Assembly (NCBI RefSeq): GCF_902712915.1
Contig: NZ_CACTIA010000005.1
Span: 2,454,501 to 2,518,500 of the forward strand
Length of the DNA stretch: 64,000 bases
Reading direction: 5' to 3'
Source of the DNA: Acidiphilium sp. C61
GTDB taxonomy: Bacteria > Pseudomonadota > Alphaproteobacteria > Acetobacterales > Acetobacteraceae
Made by a program: the position numbers and the translations under genes. Positions 34,201 through 45,628 of the stretch are shown piece after piece. The stretch's first letter is position 1. Each line of letters opens with the position of its first letter. The notes below the pieces were generated by a model. That model searched no databases. It was not told the origin of the DNA and saw nothing but the letters and a program-made list of their open reading frames with translations.

Positions 34201-34818
34201 GACACGCAAGCCGGTGTGACGGGTTACGGGATCTATCACCGTGGTCATGTCCGTGTGTCGTTCAGCGAGTCGTTTGGCGACCTGATCAACAATTTCAAGC
34301 GCTCGGTGCCGCAGCTTGGGATTGGCGCGCGTGCTGGCGGGTCCGGCCTGTATGACGTGACGGCGGCGCGCCTGTCGTATGACTGGCATCGTGGCCGCTT
34401 CTTCGTGGCGCCTGCCGCGGAGGCCGCCTATGTCCACACCCAGGCGAATGCCGTCTCCGAGACGGGGGGCGGCGCTCTCGGCCTGACCTACGCGGCGCTG
34501 AACACGGATGTCGGCCGTATCGGCGGAAGTGTCACGGCGGGGATGGAGTTGCACCGGCGGTATGGGACGGTTGAGCCGTTTGTGTCCGTTGGCGGCTATG
34601 GAAGTGTGGGTCAGCGTCATTACACGAATGTGGAGCGTCTCCAGCAGGCGACATCTGTCCAGGCGGCGAACGTGTCGGCCTCTGCGGGATATACGGGGGG
34701 TGTCGGTGTCCGTGTGATCGGGAAGGGCCACTGGCGGGGCGATGTCCACTGGGGTGGTTCGTGGGGTGACAGCACGAACGTCCAGAACCTCGGCGTCGAC
34801 GTGAACTACGCCTGGTAG
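31258..34818 (+). CDS. Autotransporter passenger and beta-barrel domain (C-terminal part of the disrupted gene)
   Basis: The frame is open from 31096; the first plausible start is GTG 31258 (1186 residues). The passenger is a Gly/Ser/Thr-rich beta-helix built of PATR units such as L-T-I-A-G-G-T-Q-T-L-A-G-T-N-T-Y-T-G-G-T-T, recurring about every 90 residues. The autotransporter barrel (about 900-1186) includes A-W-M-Q-G-L-G-G-F-G and ends G-V-D-V-N-Y-A-W with a terminal aromatic, as needed for BAM insertion. Without the upstream signal sequence the polypeptide would stay in the cytoplasm. GC content and codon use are intermediate, lower than neighbouring housekeeping genes, consistent with acquisition. 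Confidence 0.8.
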   Translation: MLTFAGVFSDASGSTPGYLVISDSGQGGAVILDPTAANTFTGGVQVQAGATLQIANGDALGAGTVQLLGTATTPAVLNVTSTTTISNAIQVQGDPTYTVASGQTVAQAGQVSDVTGQVGDVVVQGGGTLLLQPAAGATNTYTGGTDIENGTLQVGNAGALPAGSASAVPGTAVSGAVEINTTGAMDLNNISQTISMLGDGSNGGGNVILGSATLTIQNGATSASTYSASTPYSNTFSGYITGTGGITIAGGYQALSGNTAYQGATTVDAGSTLALSGNGYIAGSYGVLDSGTFDVSGLNGPGGSYALAPIQSLSGAGAVTLGNNILQLNGANGNFSGSIGGSGGLTVNGGTETLAGVNAYTGVTTINVGSTLALSGSGSIASSSGVADGGTFDISAVSGSTTVNAISGAGNVVLGGNGLTVANATGSLSGAISGTGGSLTIAGGTQTLAGTNTYTGGTTVDAGSTLAVSGSGSIAFSSGVADSGTFDISAANGPVSIKSLSGAGGVTLGSQTLQLTNASGSYSGAISGSGNIIVSGGTETLSGVNTYTGGTAITADTLALSGSGSIASSAGITDAGAFDISALTGNTTVNAISGAGNVVLGGNGLTVANATGSLSGAISGTGGSLTIAGGTQTLSGTNTYTGGTTVDAGAALSFASSSSLGTGALNLVGNATTPATVYVTGTTTIANPIYMTGDPDYNIATGTATTISSVIANGASAGDLVLNAASGYAGTLVLTNQNTYTGLTTIDAGTLALTGTGSIADSSAVTNNAILDISQTTAPVSLAGSYTQSNTGSLVVRVSPSVVAGSGFSQIDSAGSAALAGNLAVQTTAGTYTIGSHYDVIHTVNGVAGQFTSQSLGYYGPYIVPSVQYQPSDVYIVLNPQPALVESGRAYVASRFAMNEALFQAADATLGGYSGFGRTDGSVSHGAWMQGLGGFGTANGFSFHTGGFVAGRGFEVSPHWSAGVGVQSLFTDTSGMYGTVNDTQAGVTGYGIYHRGHVRVSFSESFGDLINNFKRSVPQLGIGARAGGSGLYDVTAARLSYDWHRGRFFVAPAAEAAYVHTQANAVSETGGGALGLTYAALNTDVGRIGGSVTAGMELHRRYGTVEPFVSVGGYGSVGQRHYTNVERLQQATSVQAANVSASAGYTGGVGVRVIGKGHWRGDVHWGGSWGDSTNVQNLGVDVNYAW
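32458..33204. repeat. Near-identical 186-bp direct repeats in the autotransporter passenger
   Basis: The segment from about 32458 to 32645 reappears from about 33016 to 33204, offset by 558 bases (186 codons), with only scattered, mostly third-position differences. Recombination between them would delete 186 residues in frame. Confidence 0.88.
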
Positions 34819-34856
34819 GTCGCGGCTGGAGCGAAGGCTCTGGTTGTCAGCACGAT

Positions 34857-34893
34857 AGAGCATGTTCCGATCCATCCGAATTGGAACATGCCC
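34857..34893. repeat. REP-like palindrome, type B variant
   Basis: GCATGTTCC and its complement GGAACATGC flank a short core containing GATCCATCC. It lies just downstream of the autotransporter stop, in a 220-base gap before the carboxymuconolactone decarboxylase-like gene; nothing else is seen there apart from that gene's ribosome-binding region. Confidence 0.8.
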
Positions 34894-35038
34894 TACGGCA
34901 TTATCCGAGCGAGCGGCGGCCATGTTGGCACGCTGTGCGATGATTGACAGGCTCGTCGGCCGGCCGGTAGCCTCGGCTGCATGATACGGGTGACGCGGCG
35001 GGAGATGGTAGCGGCCCGAAAACAGGGGAGATGACACC

Positions 35039-35470
35039 GTGTCCGACAACAGGGATGACGAACGCCCCGACCAGGCGCTGTTCGAGCGCGGCCTGCCGAT
35101 CCGGCGCGATGTGCTCGGCCCCGCCTATGTCGATGCCGCGATGGAAGGGGCCGACGACTTCATGATGGCGTTCCAGCGCGCGACCACCGCCTGGGCGTGG
35201 GGGTGGGCCTGGGGCGATACGACACTCGACCGGAAGACGCGGAGCCTGCTCAATCTCGCCATGCTGACCGCCCTTGGCCGCGCGCCGGAAATCAGGCTGC
35301 ATGTCAAGGGCGCGTTGCGCAACGGCCTCTCGGTCGAGGAGATCAAGGCCACACTTCTGCATGCCACGGCCTATTGCGGGATTCCGGCGGGGCTCGACGC
35401 GTTCAAGGCGGCGCATGAGGTGCTGGTTGCCGAAGGCGCGCTGACGGACGGGGCGGCGCGCGGAGCCTGA
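35039..35470 (+). CDS. Carboxymuconolactone decarboxylase family protein
   Basis: A 143-residue all-helical protein of the CMD/AhpD-like family, close to the 4-carboxymuconolactone decarboxylase PcaC type. It has G-L-P-I-R-R-D-V-L-G, W-G-W-A-W-G-D-T-T-L-D-R-K-T-R-S-L-L-N-L and L-H-V-K-G-A-L-R-N-G-L-S-V-E-E-I, ending L-L-H-A-T-A-Y-C-G-I-P. There is no C-x-x-C AhpD peroxidase pair, which favours a decarboxylase-type role. The GTG at 35039 has GGGGAG 7-12 bases upstream. It heads a run with a metallo-hydrolase and an SMP-30 lactonase, suggesting a lactone/aromatic-acid catabolic set, although the remaining protocatechuate genes are absent. Confidence 0.88.
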   Translation: MSDNRDDERPDQALFERGLPIRRDVLGPAYVDAAMEGADDFMMAFQRATTAWAWGWAWGDTTLDRKTRSLLNLAMLTALGRAPEIRLHVKGALRNGLSVEEIKATLLHATAYCGIPAGLDAFKAAHEVLVAEGALTDGAARGA

Positions 35471-35549
35471 GCATGGCATCGATCGCAGGCGGCGGGTTCA
35501 GCGGGATCGAGCATGGCGACAGCAGGCTTGGCAGCAGCGGGCGCGTGCC

Positions 35550-36380
35550 ATGACCGGCGGGCCGGCCTACGAGATCCACGCGCTCCGCTACGGCACGCAT
35601 GTGCTGCGCGCCGATCAGGTGGCGCTGGGCAGCGCGCCGGAGGCGGGCGGCGGCGTCATCGATTATTTCGTCTGGGCGATATGCGATGGGTCGCGCTGCA
35701 TTGTCGTCGATACCGGGTTCGGCAGCGCGGCGGGACAGCGGCGCGGGCGCACGATGCTCGCCGATCCGGTCGATCTTCTGGCGGCGATCGGCATCGATGC
35801 GGGGGCGGTGACCGATGTGGTGCTGACCCATCTGCATTACGATCATGCAGGCAATTACGACGCTTTCCCGAAGGCGACATTCCATTTGCAGGACCGGGAA
35901 ATGGCGCACGCGACCGGGCGGCACATGGGCAGGGCGATCACCCGCGGGCCTTACGAGTGCGATGAGGTGGTCGGCATGGTTCGCCAGGTGTTTGGCGGCC
36001 GGGTCCGGTTCCATGACGGCGATGCGGAGATCGCGCCCGGGGTCAGCATCCACAGGATCGGCGGCCACGCGCCGGGCTTGCAGGTCGTGCGGGTGGCGAC
36101 GGGACGCGGCAAGGTGGTTCTCGCGTCGGACGCCTCGCATTTCTATTCGGGCTACCTGCACGGCGCGGTCTTCCCGATCCTGTTCCATATCGGCGAGATG
36201 CTCGACGGGTATCGCCGCATCCGGGAACTGGCGGATGGGACGCTGCATGTGATTCCCGGGCATGATCCGATCGTCCTGCAACTGTTTCCGGCCTCGACGC
36301 CGGCGCTCGCGGGGACGGCCGCGCGGCTCGACCTGCCGCCCGATGCAGAGCTGGCGCGCCGTCTGCTTGGCATCGACTGA
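35550..36380 (+). CDS. Metallo-beta-lactamase fold hydrolase (N-acyl homoserine lactonase-like)
   Basis: A 276-residue MBL-fold hydrolase. The metal motif H-L-H-Y-D-H-A-G (about residues 94-101) and downstream H-x-P-G/D ligands (G-G-H-A-P-G, then S-D-A-S-H and G-H-D-P) form a complete dinuclear zinc site. The pattern matches the AttM/AiiA-like lactonase branch rather than beta-lactamases. It lies between a CMD-family gene and an SMP-30 gene, 80 bases and 36 bases away. It probably opens a lactone; whether the substrate is an acyl-homoserine lactone or a catabolic intermediate is not decided. Confidence 0.88.
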   Translation: MTGGPAYEIHALRYGTHVLRADQVALGSAPEAGGGVIDYFVWAICDGSRCIVVDTGFGSAAGQRRGRTMLADPVDLLAAIGIDAGAVTDVVLTHLHYDHAGNYDAFPKATFHLQDREMAHATGRHMGRAITRGPYECDEVVGMVRQVFGGRVRFHDGDAEIAPGVSIHRIGGHAPGLQVVRVATGRGKVVLASDASHFYSGYLHGAVFPILFHIGEMLDGYRRIRELADGTLHVIPGHDPIVLQLFPASTPALAGTAARLDLPPDAELARRLLGID

Positions 36381-36416
36381 CGATTCTCCCCGGCTTCATC
36401 CAGAGAGGCATCCGCC

Positions 36417-37340
36417 ATGTTCTTCGCACCACCCCAGGTGATCGACACGGAAATTTTCGCCCGCCTGCCGGACGCGCTCAACCAGGCGGGAGCGGAGAAC
36501 GAATGGACACGCGGCCAGCCGCAGGGCATGCCGGCGCGCTCGATGCTGGAGGGGCCATCGTTTGACCGCGATGGCACGCTCTGGTGCGTCGATATCGTCA
36601 ACGGGCGGATTCTCACCGTCTCGCCGGGCGGCGAATTCGCGGTGGCCGCCGCGTATGACGGCTGGCCCAACGGCCTGAAGATCCATCGCGACGGCCGGGT
36701 GTTCATCGCCGACTACAAGCACGGGATCATGCTGCATGAGCCGGGCAGCGCGCGCGTCGTGCCGTATCTCGAACGCGCCGGGCTCGAACGGTTCAAGGCG
36801 GTGAACGATCTGTTCTTCGCCGCCAATGGCGATCTCTATTTCACCGATCAGGGCATGACCGGACTGCACGATCCGACCGGAAGGCTGTTCCGGCTACGCC
36901 CGAGCGGGGAGATCACCTGCCTGCTCGACAATGTGCCGAGCCCTAACGGGCTAGTCATGAATGCTGACGAGACGGCGCTTTTCCTCGCGGTGACAAGGGC
37001 GAACGCCGTCTGGCGGGTGCCGTTGCTGCGCGATGGAACGGTCGGCAAGGTCGGCAATTTCGTGCAGCTCTCCGGCGGCGGTGGTCCGGACGGGTTGGCG
37101 CTGGATGCCGAGGGGCGGTTGCTCATCGCGCATTTCGGGCTGGGGTCGGTCTGGGTGATGAGCCCGCTGGGCGAGCCGATGCAGCGCATCGTCTCCTGCG
37201 GCAGCACGCATGTCACCAATCTGGCCTTTGGCGGGCGCGACAATCGCACCCTATTCATCACCGATGCCGGATCGGCCCAAATCCTGGCCGCGCGGCTTGA
37301 GCACCCCGGCAAGCCGATGTTCTCGCACCGGCCGGATTAG
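36417..37340 (+). CDS. SMP-30/gluconolactonase/LRE family protein
   Basis: Six-bladed beta-propeller lactonase or esterase, 307 residues. Diagnostic segments are E-G-P-S-F-D-R-D-G-T-L-W-C-V-D (metal-binding Glu near residue 45), N-D-L-F-F-A-A-N-G-D-L-Y-F-T-D, S-P-N-G-L-V-M and G-G-P-D-G-L-A-L-D. It is third in the CMD/MBL/SMP-30 run and probably hydrolyses a sugar or aromatic lactone. The ATG at 36417 follows a CATCC spacer with GAGAGG upstream. The 3' end is followed by REP-like palindromes. Confidence 0.88.
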   Translation: MFFAPPQVIDTEIFARLPDALNQAGAENEWTRGQPQGMPARSMLEGPSFDRDGTLWCVDIVNGRILTVSPGGEFAVAAAYDGWPNGLKIHRDGRVFIADYKHGIMLHEPGSARVVPYLERAGLERFKAVNDLFFAANGDLYFTDQGMTGLHDPTGRLFRLRPSGEITCLLDNVPSPNGLVMNADETALFLAVTRANAVWRVPLLRDGTVGKVGNFVQLSGGGGPDGLALDAEGRLLIAHFGLGSVWVMSPLGEPMQRIVSCGSTHVTNLAFGGRDNRTLFITDAGSAQILAARLEHPGKPMFSHRPD

Positions 37341-37428
37341 CGCATCATGCGATCAGGTGGAGTCATCTGATCTGATAATCAACGAGATAGCACCACATCC
37401 GATCCGGATGGATCGCGACGTGCTCTGG
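37339..37428. repeat. Pair of REP-like palindromes after the SMP-30 gene
   Basis: A diverged type A element (37339-37384, core CATCTGATCTGAT) is followed by a type B element (37385-37428, GCACCACATCCGATCCGGAT with matching right arm). They lie between the SMP-30 gene and tRNA-Ser. Confidence 0.75.
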
Positions 37429-37475
37429 CCCGGGTAGGCAGACGCAGATCGAGAAAAAATTCGTGGATGTAGGAG

Positions 37476-37568
37476 TGGCGGAGGGGATGGGATTCGAACC
37501 CACGAGACGACTCTACATCGTCTAACGGTTTAGCAAACCGCCGCCTTCGGCCACTCGGCCACCCCTCC
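37476..37568 (-). tRNA. tRNA-Ser(GCU)
   Basis: A 93-nt gene including encoded CCA. The acceptor stem GGAGGGG pairs with CCCCTCC, the discriminator is G, the anticodon loop TTTGCTAAA gives GCU (codons AGC/AGU), the long variable arm is typical of class II tRNAs, and the T-loop is GGGTTCGAATCCC. Confidence 0.97.
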
Positions 37569-37707
37569 GCCGGGGTCACGGCGTATGCAAGGGTGTTCTT
37601 AGTGAGCCGGGGCGGGTTCGTAAAGGGTGTAACGCCCGGTTGTCCCGGTGGATGGGCAGAAATCTTTTCAGGATGTAATCTTCTTCCATGACGATCTGCG
37701 GATATCG

Positions 37708-37803
37708 CGCCCCGCTCTTGTTCACCCGGGTCTTGTTCGCCCCGGTCCTGTGCGCCCCGGTCCTGTGCGCCCCGGTCCTGCGCGTCCCGGTCCTGTGCGC
37801 CGG
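37708..37803. repeat. 15-bp tandem repeat upstream of the flippase gene, about 6 copies
   Basis: Units like GCGCCCCGGTCCTGT lie just before the flippase start. If translation began at 37648 they would encode P-G-P-V-R repeats, but the GTG at 37831 is the more natural start. Confidence 0.9.
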
Positions 37804-37830
37804 CTTCCGCGTGGCGGCGAGGGGGCAAGG

Positions 37831-39309
37831 GTGAGCCTGCAGCGCGGCGCGGCAAGGGGGACCGCGTGGAACCTGATCACCGTGCTCGGCGAGCGGAGTT
37901 TCGGCTTCGGCGTGCTGGTGATCCTGCTGCGGCATGTCTCGGTGCGGGATGTCGGGACGGTTGCCCTCGCCTCGGCGATTTCCGAACTCGCCCGCATGGT
38001 CACCGCCGGCGGGGCGGGCGAGCAGGTGGTCGCCGCGCCGGGGGACCGGGTGGTCGAGGCCGGGGCGTTCTGGGCGCAGCTGCTCCTCGCCGCGCTGGTC
38101 ACCTGCCTGCTGTTTGCCGCCGCCGCACCCATCGCCGCCTATTACCGCGCGCCAGCCCTCGGCTGGGTGACCCGCGCGCTTTCGCTCAACATCCTGCTCG
38201 GCGCCTTCCTGATCGTGCCGGCGGCGCGGCTGTCGCAGGCGTTCAGGTTTCGCGCCCTCAGCCTCATGTCGGTCGGCAGTACGATTCTGGGCGGGGCGGT
38301 GGCGCTGGCGCTGGTGTTTCGCGGCTACGGGCTCGCGGCGCTGGTGGTCCAGCGCATGGTGGGGATCGCGTTCTACGCGCTCGCCTCGTCGATCGCCGCG
38401 GGCTGGCGGCCGCCGGCGCCGCCGCGCTGGACAGCACTTGCCGCCGCCCTGCGCTTCAACCTGCCGATGATGGGGGCGGCCTTCGTCGATTACCTCGCCC
38501 ATACCGGTTATGTCGTGCTGGTGGGCATGCGGGTGCCGGTGGTGGCGGTGGGCGAGTTCAGGATCGCCCAGCGGCTGGCCGAGGTGTTGCAGGAACTCGC
38601 GATCCTGCCGGCGAGCAAGGTGTTCCTGCCGATTTTCGTCGCGGTGCGCGAGGAGCCCGCGCGGCGCTTCGCGGTGGCGCTGGCGCTGATGGACAGTCTG
38701 GCCATTCTCTCGCTCGGCGCGGCGGCGGTGAGCGGGGCGGTGGCGGGGCCGCTGGTGGCGCTGATGTTCGGCGCGCGCTGGGCCAGTGCGGCGCCGGTAT
38801 TCGCGGCACTCAGCCTGATCGTGCCGGCCTCGACGATCTATGCCTTCGTCAAGCCGATGCTGACGGCGCTGCGCCGGCCGGGGCTGGTTTCGGCCTTCGC
38901 CGCGATGAATGCCGGCACGATCGTGCTCGCCGCCTGGATCGCGGCGCCGTTCGGGCTGGTGCCGCTCGGCTGGGCGCTCTCGGCGCGCGGGCTGCTGGTG
39001 GCGCTGCTGATGCTGCCGGCGCTGTCGATCGGGATCGGCAAGCCGGCCTGGCCGCTGCTGCGGCTGATGGTCGCACCGGTTGCCGCATTGATCGCCGCCC
39101 GGCTCGGCACCGCGGCGCTGATGGCGGAACTGTCGCTTGCGTTCGGCTTAGCGCCGGGGCTGCGGTTGCAGCTCGTCATCGGCGGCGGGGCGGCGGGGGT
39201 GATGTTCGTCGCGGTGATGCTGGCGCTCGCGCCACGGCGGATGACCGGCATGGCGCGGCGGCTGACCTCGGCCTTTCGCCGCGCGCCGGCGGTGCCGGTC
39301 GCGGGCTGA
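37831..39309 (+). CDS. Polysaccharide flippase / oligosaccharide translocase (Wzx-like, MOP superfamily)
   Basis: A 492-residue integral membrane protein with about twelve to fourteen hydrophobic helices, of the MATE/PST-type export (MOP) superfamily. N-terminal features (A-W-N-L-I-T-V-L-G-E-R-S-F-G-F-G-V-L-V-I-L-L) and E-F-R-I-A-Q-R-L-A-E-V-L-Q-E-L fit lipid-linked glycan flippases. The GTG at 37831 has GAGGGGG upstream; an ATG 183 bases earlier would prepend a repeat-encoded Pro/Arg tract. It may export glycans made by the glycosyltransferases elsewhere in the window, but no partner gene is adjacent. It is convergent with lipB. Confidence 0.87.
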   Translation: MSLQRGAARGTAWNLITVLGERSFGFGVLVILLRHVSVRDVGTVALASAISELARMVTAGGAGEQVVAAPGDRVVEAGAFWAQLLLAALVTCLLFAAAAPIAAYYRAPALGWVTRALSLNILLGAFLIVPAARLSQAFRFRALSLMSVGSTILGGAVALALVFRGYGLAALVVQRMVGIAFYALASSIAAGWRPPAPPRWTALAAALRFNLPMMGAAFVDYLAHTGYVVLVGMRVPVVAVGEFRIAQRLAEVLQELAILPASKVFLPIFVAVREEPARRFAVALALMDSLAILSLGAAAVSGAVAGPLVALMFGARWASAAPVFAALSLIVPASTIYAFVKPMLTALRRPGLVSAFAAMNAGTIVLAAWIAAPFGLVPLGWALSARGLLVALLMLPALSIGIGKPAWPLLRLMVAPVAALIAARLGTAALMAELSLAFGLAPGLRLQLVIGGGAAGVMFVAVMLALAPRRMTGMARRLTSAFRRAPAVPVAG

Positions 39310-39325
39310 ACGGCGGCGGCTTTCT

Positions 39326-40012
39326 TCAGGCGGGTGTGGGCGTTGTGCCGAAGACCTCGGCGAAGGCATCGGCCAGGGCTGCATCGACCGCTTCCATCGG
39401 GGCGGCGATGCCGAGTGCGGCGAGCGAGGTGACGCCGTGCGCGCTGATGCCGCAGGGCACGATGCCGCCGAAGCGGCCGAGATCGGGGGCGACGTTGAGG
39501 GCGATGCCGTGATAGCTCACCCAGCGCGACACCCGCACCCCGATCGCCGCGATCTTGAACTCGCGGCCGGCAGCATCGGCGACCCAGATGCCGACCCGGT
39601 CGGCGCGGGTTTCGCCGCGCACGCCGAATCCGGCCAGGGCCGCGATCAGCCAGGATTCGAGCCCGGTCACATAGCCCCGCAGGTCGCGCGGCGGGACCGT
39701 GCCATGCGGACGCGACAGGTCGAGCATGACATAGGCGACGCGCTGGCCCGGCCCGTGATAGGTCCACTGGCCGCCGCGGCCGGTGCGGAAGACCGCGGCG
39801 TCGCCGGGGCGCAGCAGATCCGCCTCGCGCGCCGAGGTTCCCGCCGTGTAGAGCGGCGGATGCTCGACCAGCCAGACGCGCTCGGCCGCCTCGCCGGCGT
39901 TGATCGCCGCCGCGCGGGCCTGCATTTCCGCCAGTGCGGCGGGATAATCGGTCAGGCCGGGCGCTTTTGCCCATTCGATGTGGTCCTGGGTTGTTGATAC
40001 GGCGCGCGCCAT
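39326..40012 (-). CDS. lipB: Octanoyl-[ACP]:protein N-octanoyltransferase
   Basis: Transfers octanoyl from acyl carrier protein to lipoyl domains, the first step of lipoate synthesis; cytoplasmic, 228 residues. Signature segments: [36 protein letters not shown] (catalytic Lys) and V-P-C-G-I (catalytic Cys). Length is standard. It is divergent from a tRNA-Leu gene 24 bases away and convergent with the flippase. The lipA partner is not in the window. Confidence 0.96.
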   Translation of the reverse strand: MARAVSTTQDHIEWAKAPGLTDYPAALAEMQARAAAINAGEAAERVWLVEHPPLYTAGTSAREADLLRPGDAAVFRTGRGGQWTYHGPGQRVAYVMLDLSRPHGTVPPRDLRGYVTGLESWLIAALAGFGVRGETRADRVGIWVADAAGREFKIAAIGVRVSRWVSYHGIALNVAPDLGRFGGIVPCGISAHGVTSLAALGIAAPMEAVDAALADAFAEVFGTTPTPA

Positions 40013-40036
40013 CGGCTATAGCGCTCCCGCTGCGAG

Positions 40037-40122
40037 GCGGTCGTGGCGGAATGGTAGACGCGCAAGCTTGAGGTGCTTGTGGGGGAAACCCTGTGGAAGT
40101 TCGAGTCTTCTCGACCGCACCA
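40037..40122 (+). tRNA. tRNA-Leu(GAG)
   Basis: An 86-nt class II tRNA with encoded CCA. The acceptor GCGGTCG pairs with CGACCGC, the anticodon in CTTGAGG is GAG (codons CUC/CUU), the variable arm is long and the T-loop is AGTTCGAGTCT. The discriminator is A, as expected for leucine. Confidence 0.96.
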
Positions 40123-40144
40123 ACGCTCCGGGATTTGCCCGGAG

Positions 40145-40200
40145 CGGCCCGAGAGGCCCGGAGCTTTGAAGCCCGGAGCTTTGAAGCCCGGAGTCGTGGA
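40145..40200. repeat. 15-bp tandem repeat between tRNA-Leu and maeB
   Basis: Three units of CGGAGCTTTGAAGCC with partial flanking copies; each contains an inverted GCTTTGAAGC core. Apart from this I see no gene in the 220 bases before maeB. Confidence 0.85.
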
Positions 40201-40344
40201 GACCGGAGTAATGGCCCCCGAAGCGGTTGGCCCCGAAACGCGCCAAATCTGACAAACTCGTCATCGCTATCCTGCCATGTGAATGCCCGGTTGTCCGGGC
40301 GACCCTGATCGCGCATTCTGGTCCGACCCAGGGAGGGACCGGAT

Positions 40345-42618
<2,274 letters not shown>

Positions 42619-42641
42619 CGCTGGCGTCCCTGAGCGCGCAT

Positions 42642-42712
42642 GCGGGATCGGCTGGACGATCCCGCCTGCGCGCACGGGCACCTTGATCCCGTGCGCGCAT
42701 GCGGTGGTTTTT
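42642..42712 (+). terminator. Double hairpin with T-tract after maeB
   Basis: The first hairpin is GCGGGATC / GATCCCGC (42642-42665). The second is a perfect 11-bp stem GCGCGCACGGG / CCCGTGCGCGC (42668-42698), followed shortly by GGTTTTT. Strong intrinsic terminator for maeB. Confidence 0.8.
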
Positions 42713-42795
42713 CGCAGCGCAATACTTTCGGTTCCCGCACAAACATGTCATAGGGGAAAAAAAACGAGCCTAATAAATTTGATGAGGAACCGAGC

Positions 42796-44730
<1,935 letters not shown>

Positions 44731-44743
44731 GCGGCCGCCGGCG

Positions 44744-45589
44744 GTGGGCGGGACGATCGGGCACGAGGCCGGCCGGGTCCATCGGGTGATGGGCTCGGGC
44801 GGCGTCGGGCTGCATGTGCGCGAATGGGGGGCGGAAACGGCGCCGCCCATCCTGTTCATCCATGGCTGGTCGTCCTGCTATCTCGCCTGGCGCGGGCAGT
44901 TCGACAGCGCGCTGCGCGAACGGTTCCGCCTCGTCTGCATGGATTTGCGCGGGCACGGGTTTTCCGACCGGCCGCTCGACCCCGAGCTGTACCAGACCGG
45001 CGCGCATTGGGCGGATGACATCGCCGCGGTGATGATCGCGCTCGGCCTGCGCCGGCCGGTGCTGGTGGCGGCGAGCTATGGCGGCTATGTCGTCGGCGAT
45101 TATCTGGCCCGGCATGGCACGCGGAATGTGAGTGCGGTGAATTTCGTCGGCGCCGCGGTGATTTCCTCGAATCCGCCGGTGCATATCGGCCCCCGGTTCA
45201 TCGAGGGCGCGGTGATGGCGGCGAGCGATGATCCGGCGGTGATGATCGAGGGGGCGCGCAGCGTGATCCACGCCACCACCCACCTTCCGCTGCCGGCGGC
45301 GGATGCCGAGCGGGCGCTGGCGGGTTTCATGCTCACCCCGCCGGCGGTGCGCGCCTTCCTGCTGATGCGCACGCTCGACTTCACCGACACGCTGGCCGAG
45401 CTTGACCGGCCGGTGCTGGTAACCCAGGGCGAGGAGGACGATATCGTGCTGCCGGCGATGGCGCGGCATATCGCCGAGACGGTGCCGCAGGGCCGACTCT
45501 CGCTCTATCCCGAATGCGGGCACACGCCGCAATACGAATTCGCCGAGCGGTTCAACCGGGAACTCGACGCCCTCGCTACCGCGGTCTGA
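44744..45589 (+). CDS. Alpha/beta hydrolase
   Basis: Serine hydrolase of the alpha/beta fold, 281 residues from the GTG at 44744 (an ATG at 44789 is an alternative). Seen: oxyanion region F-I-H-G-W-S-S, nucleophile elbow A-A-S-Y-G-G-Y (Ser), acid in the G-E-E-D-D-I-V block and His in E-C-G-H-T-P-Q-Y-E. The catalytic set is complete. It starts 13 bases after the acs stop and may be co-transcribed. Substrate unknown; the cap region has no lipase-type lid signature. Confidence 0.85.
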   Translation: MGGTIGHEAGRVHRVMGSGGVGLHVREWGAETAPPILFIHGWSSCYLAWRGQFDSALRERFRLVCMDLRGHGFSDRPLDPELYQTGAHWADDIAAVMIALGLRRPVLVAASYGGYVVGDYLARHGTRNVSAVNFVGAAVISSNPPVHIGPRFIEGAVMAASDDPAVMIEGARSVIHATTHLPLPAADAERALAGFMLTPPAVRAFLLMRTLDFTDTLAELDRPVLVTQGEEDDIVLPAMARHIAETVPQGRLSLYPECGHTPQYEFAERFNRELDALATAV

Positions 45590-45628
45590 GCCGCGCCGCA
45601 GACATTCAGGTTATGCGATAAGTTCATG

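Larger units (their letters stand above)
29624..34818 (+). pseudogene. Type V autotransporter, disrupted by an IS5-family element and an amber codon
   Basis: Three segments share one frame and together make one autotransporter. First, 29624-29685 encodes M-N-R-V-F-G-L-K-W-S-A-V-K-A, an extended-signal-peptide (ESPR) start. Removing the IS (29686-30617) and one 3-bp target copy joins it in frame to E-T-L-T-K-R-G-R-G-R-R-R-A-M-S-G-V-V and a signal peptide ending A-H-A-Q. Second, an NHL-like repeat stretch follows to 31092. Third, after a TAG at 31093-31095, the same frame continues without a break through a PATR-rich passenger and a beta-barrel ending in Trp at 34818. As it stands, the passenger has no signal peptide and is presumably not exported. 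Confidence 0.85.

Noticed and set aside
37648..37830. N-terminal extension of the flippase with P-G-P-V-R repeats
   Set aside because: The extension is mostly tandem-repeat DNA, and the flippase fold begins directly after the GTG at 37831 with a good ribosome-binding site; not fully excluded.
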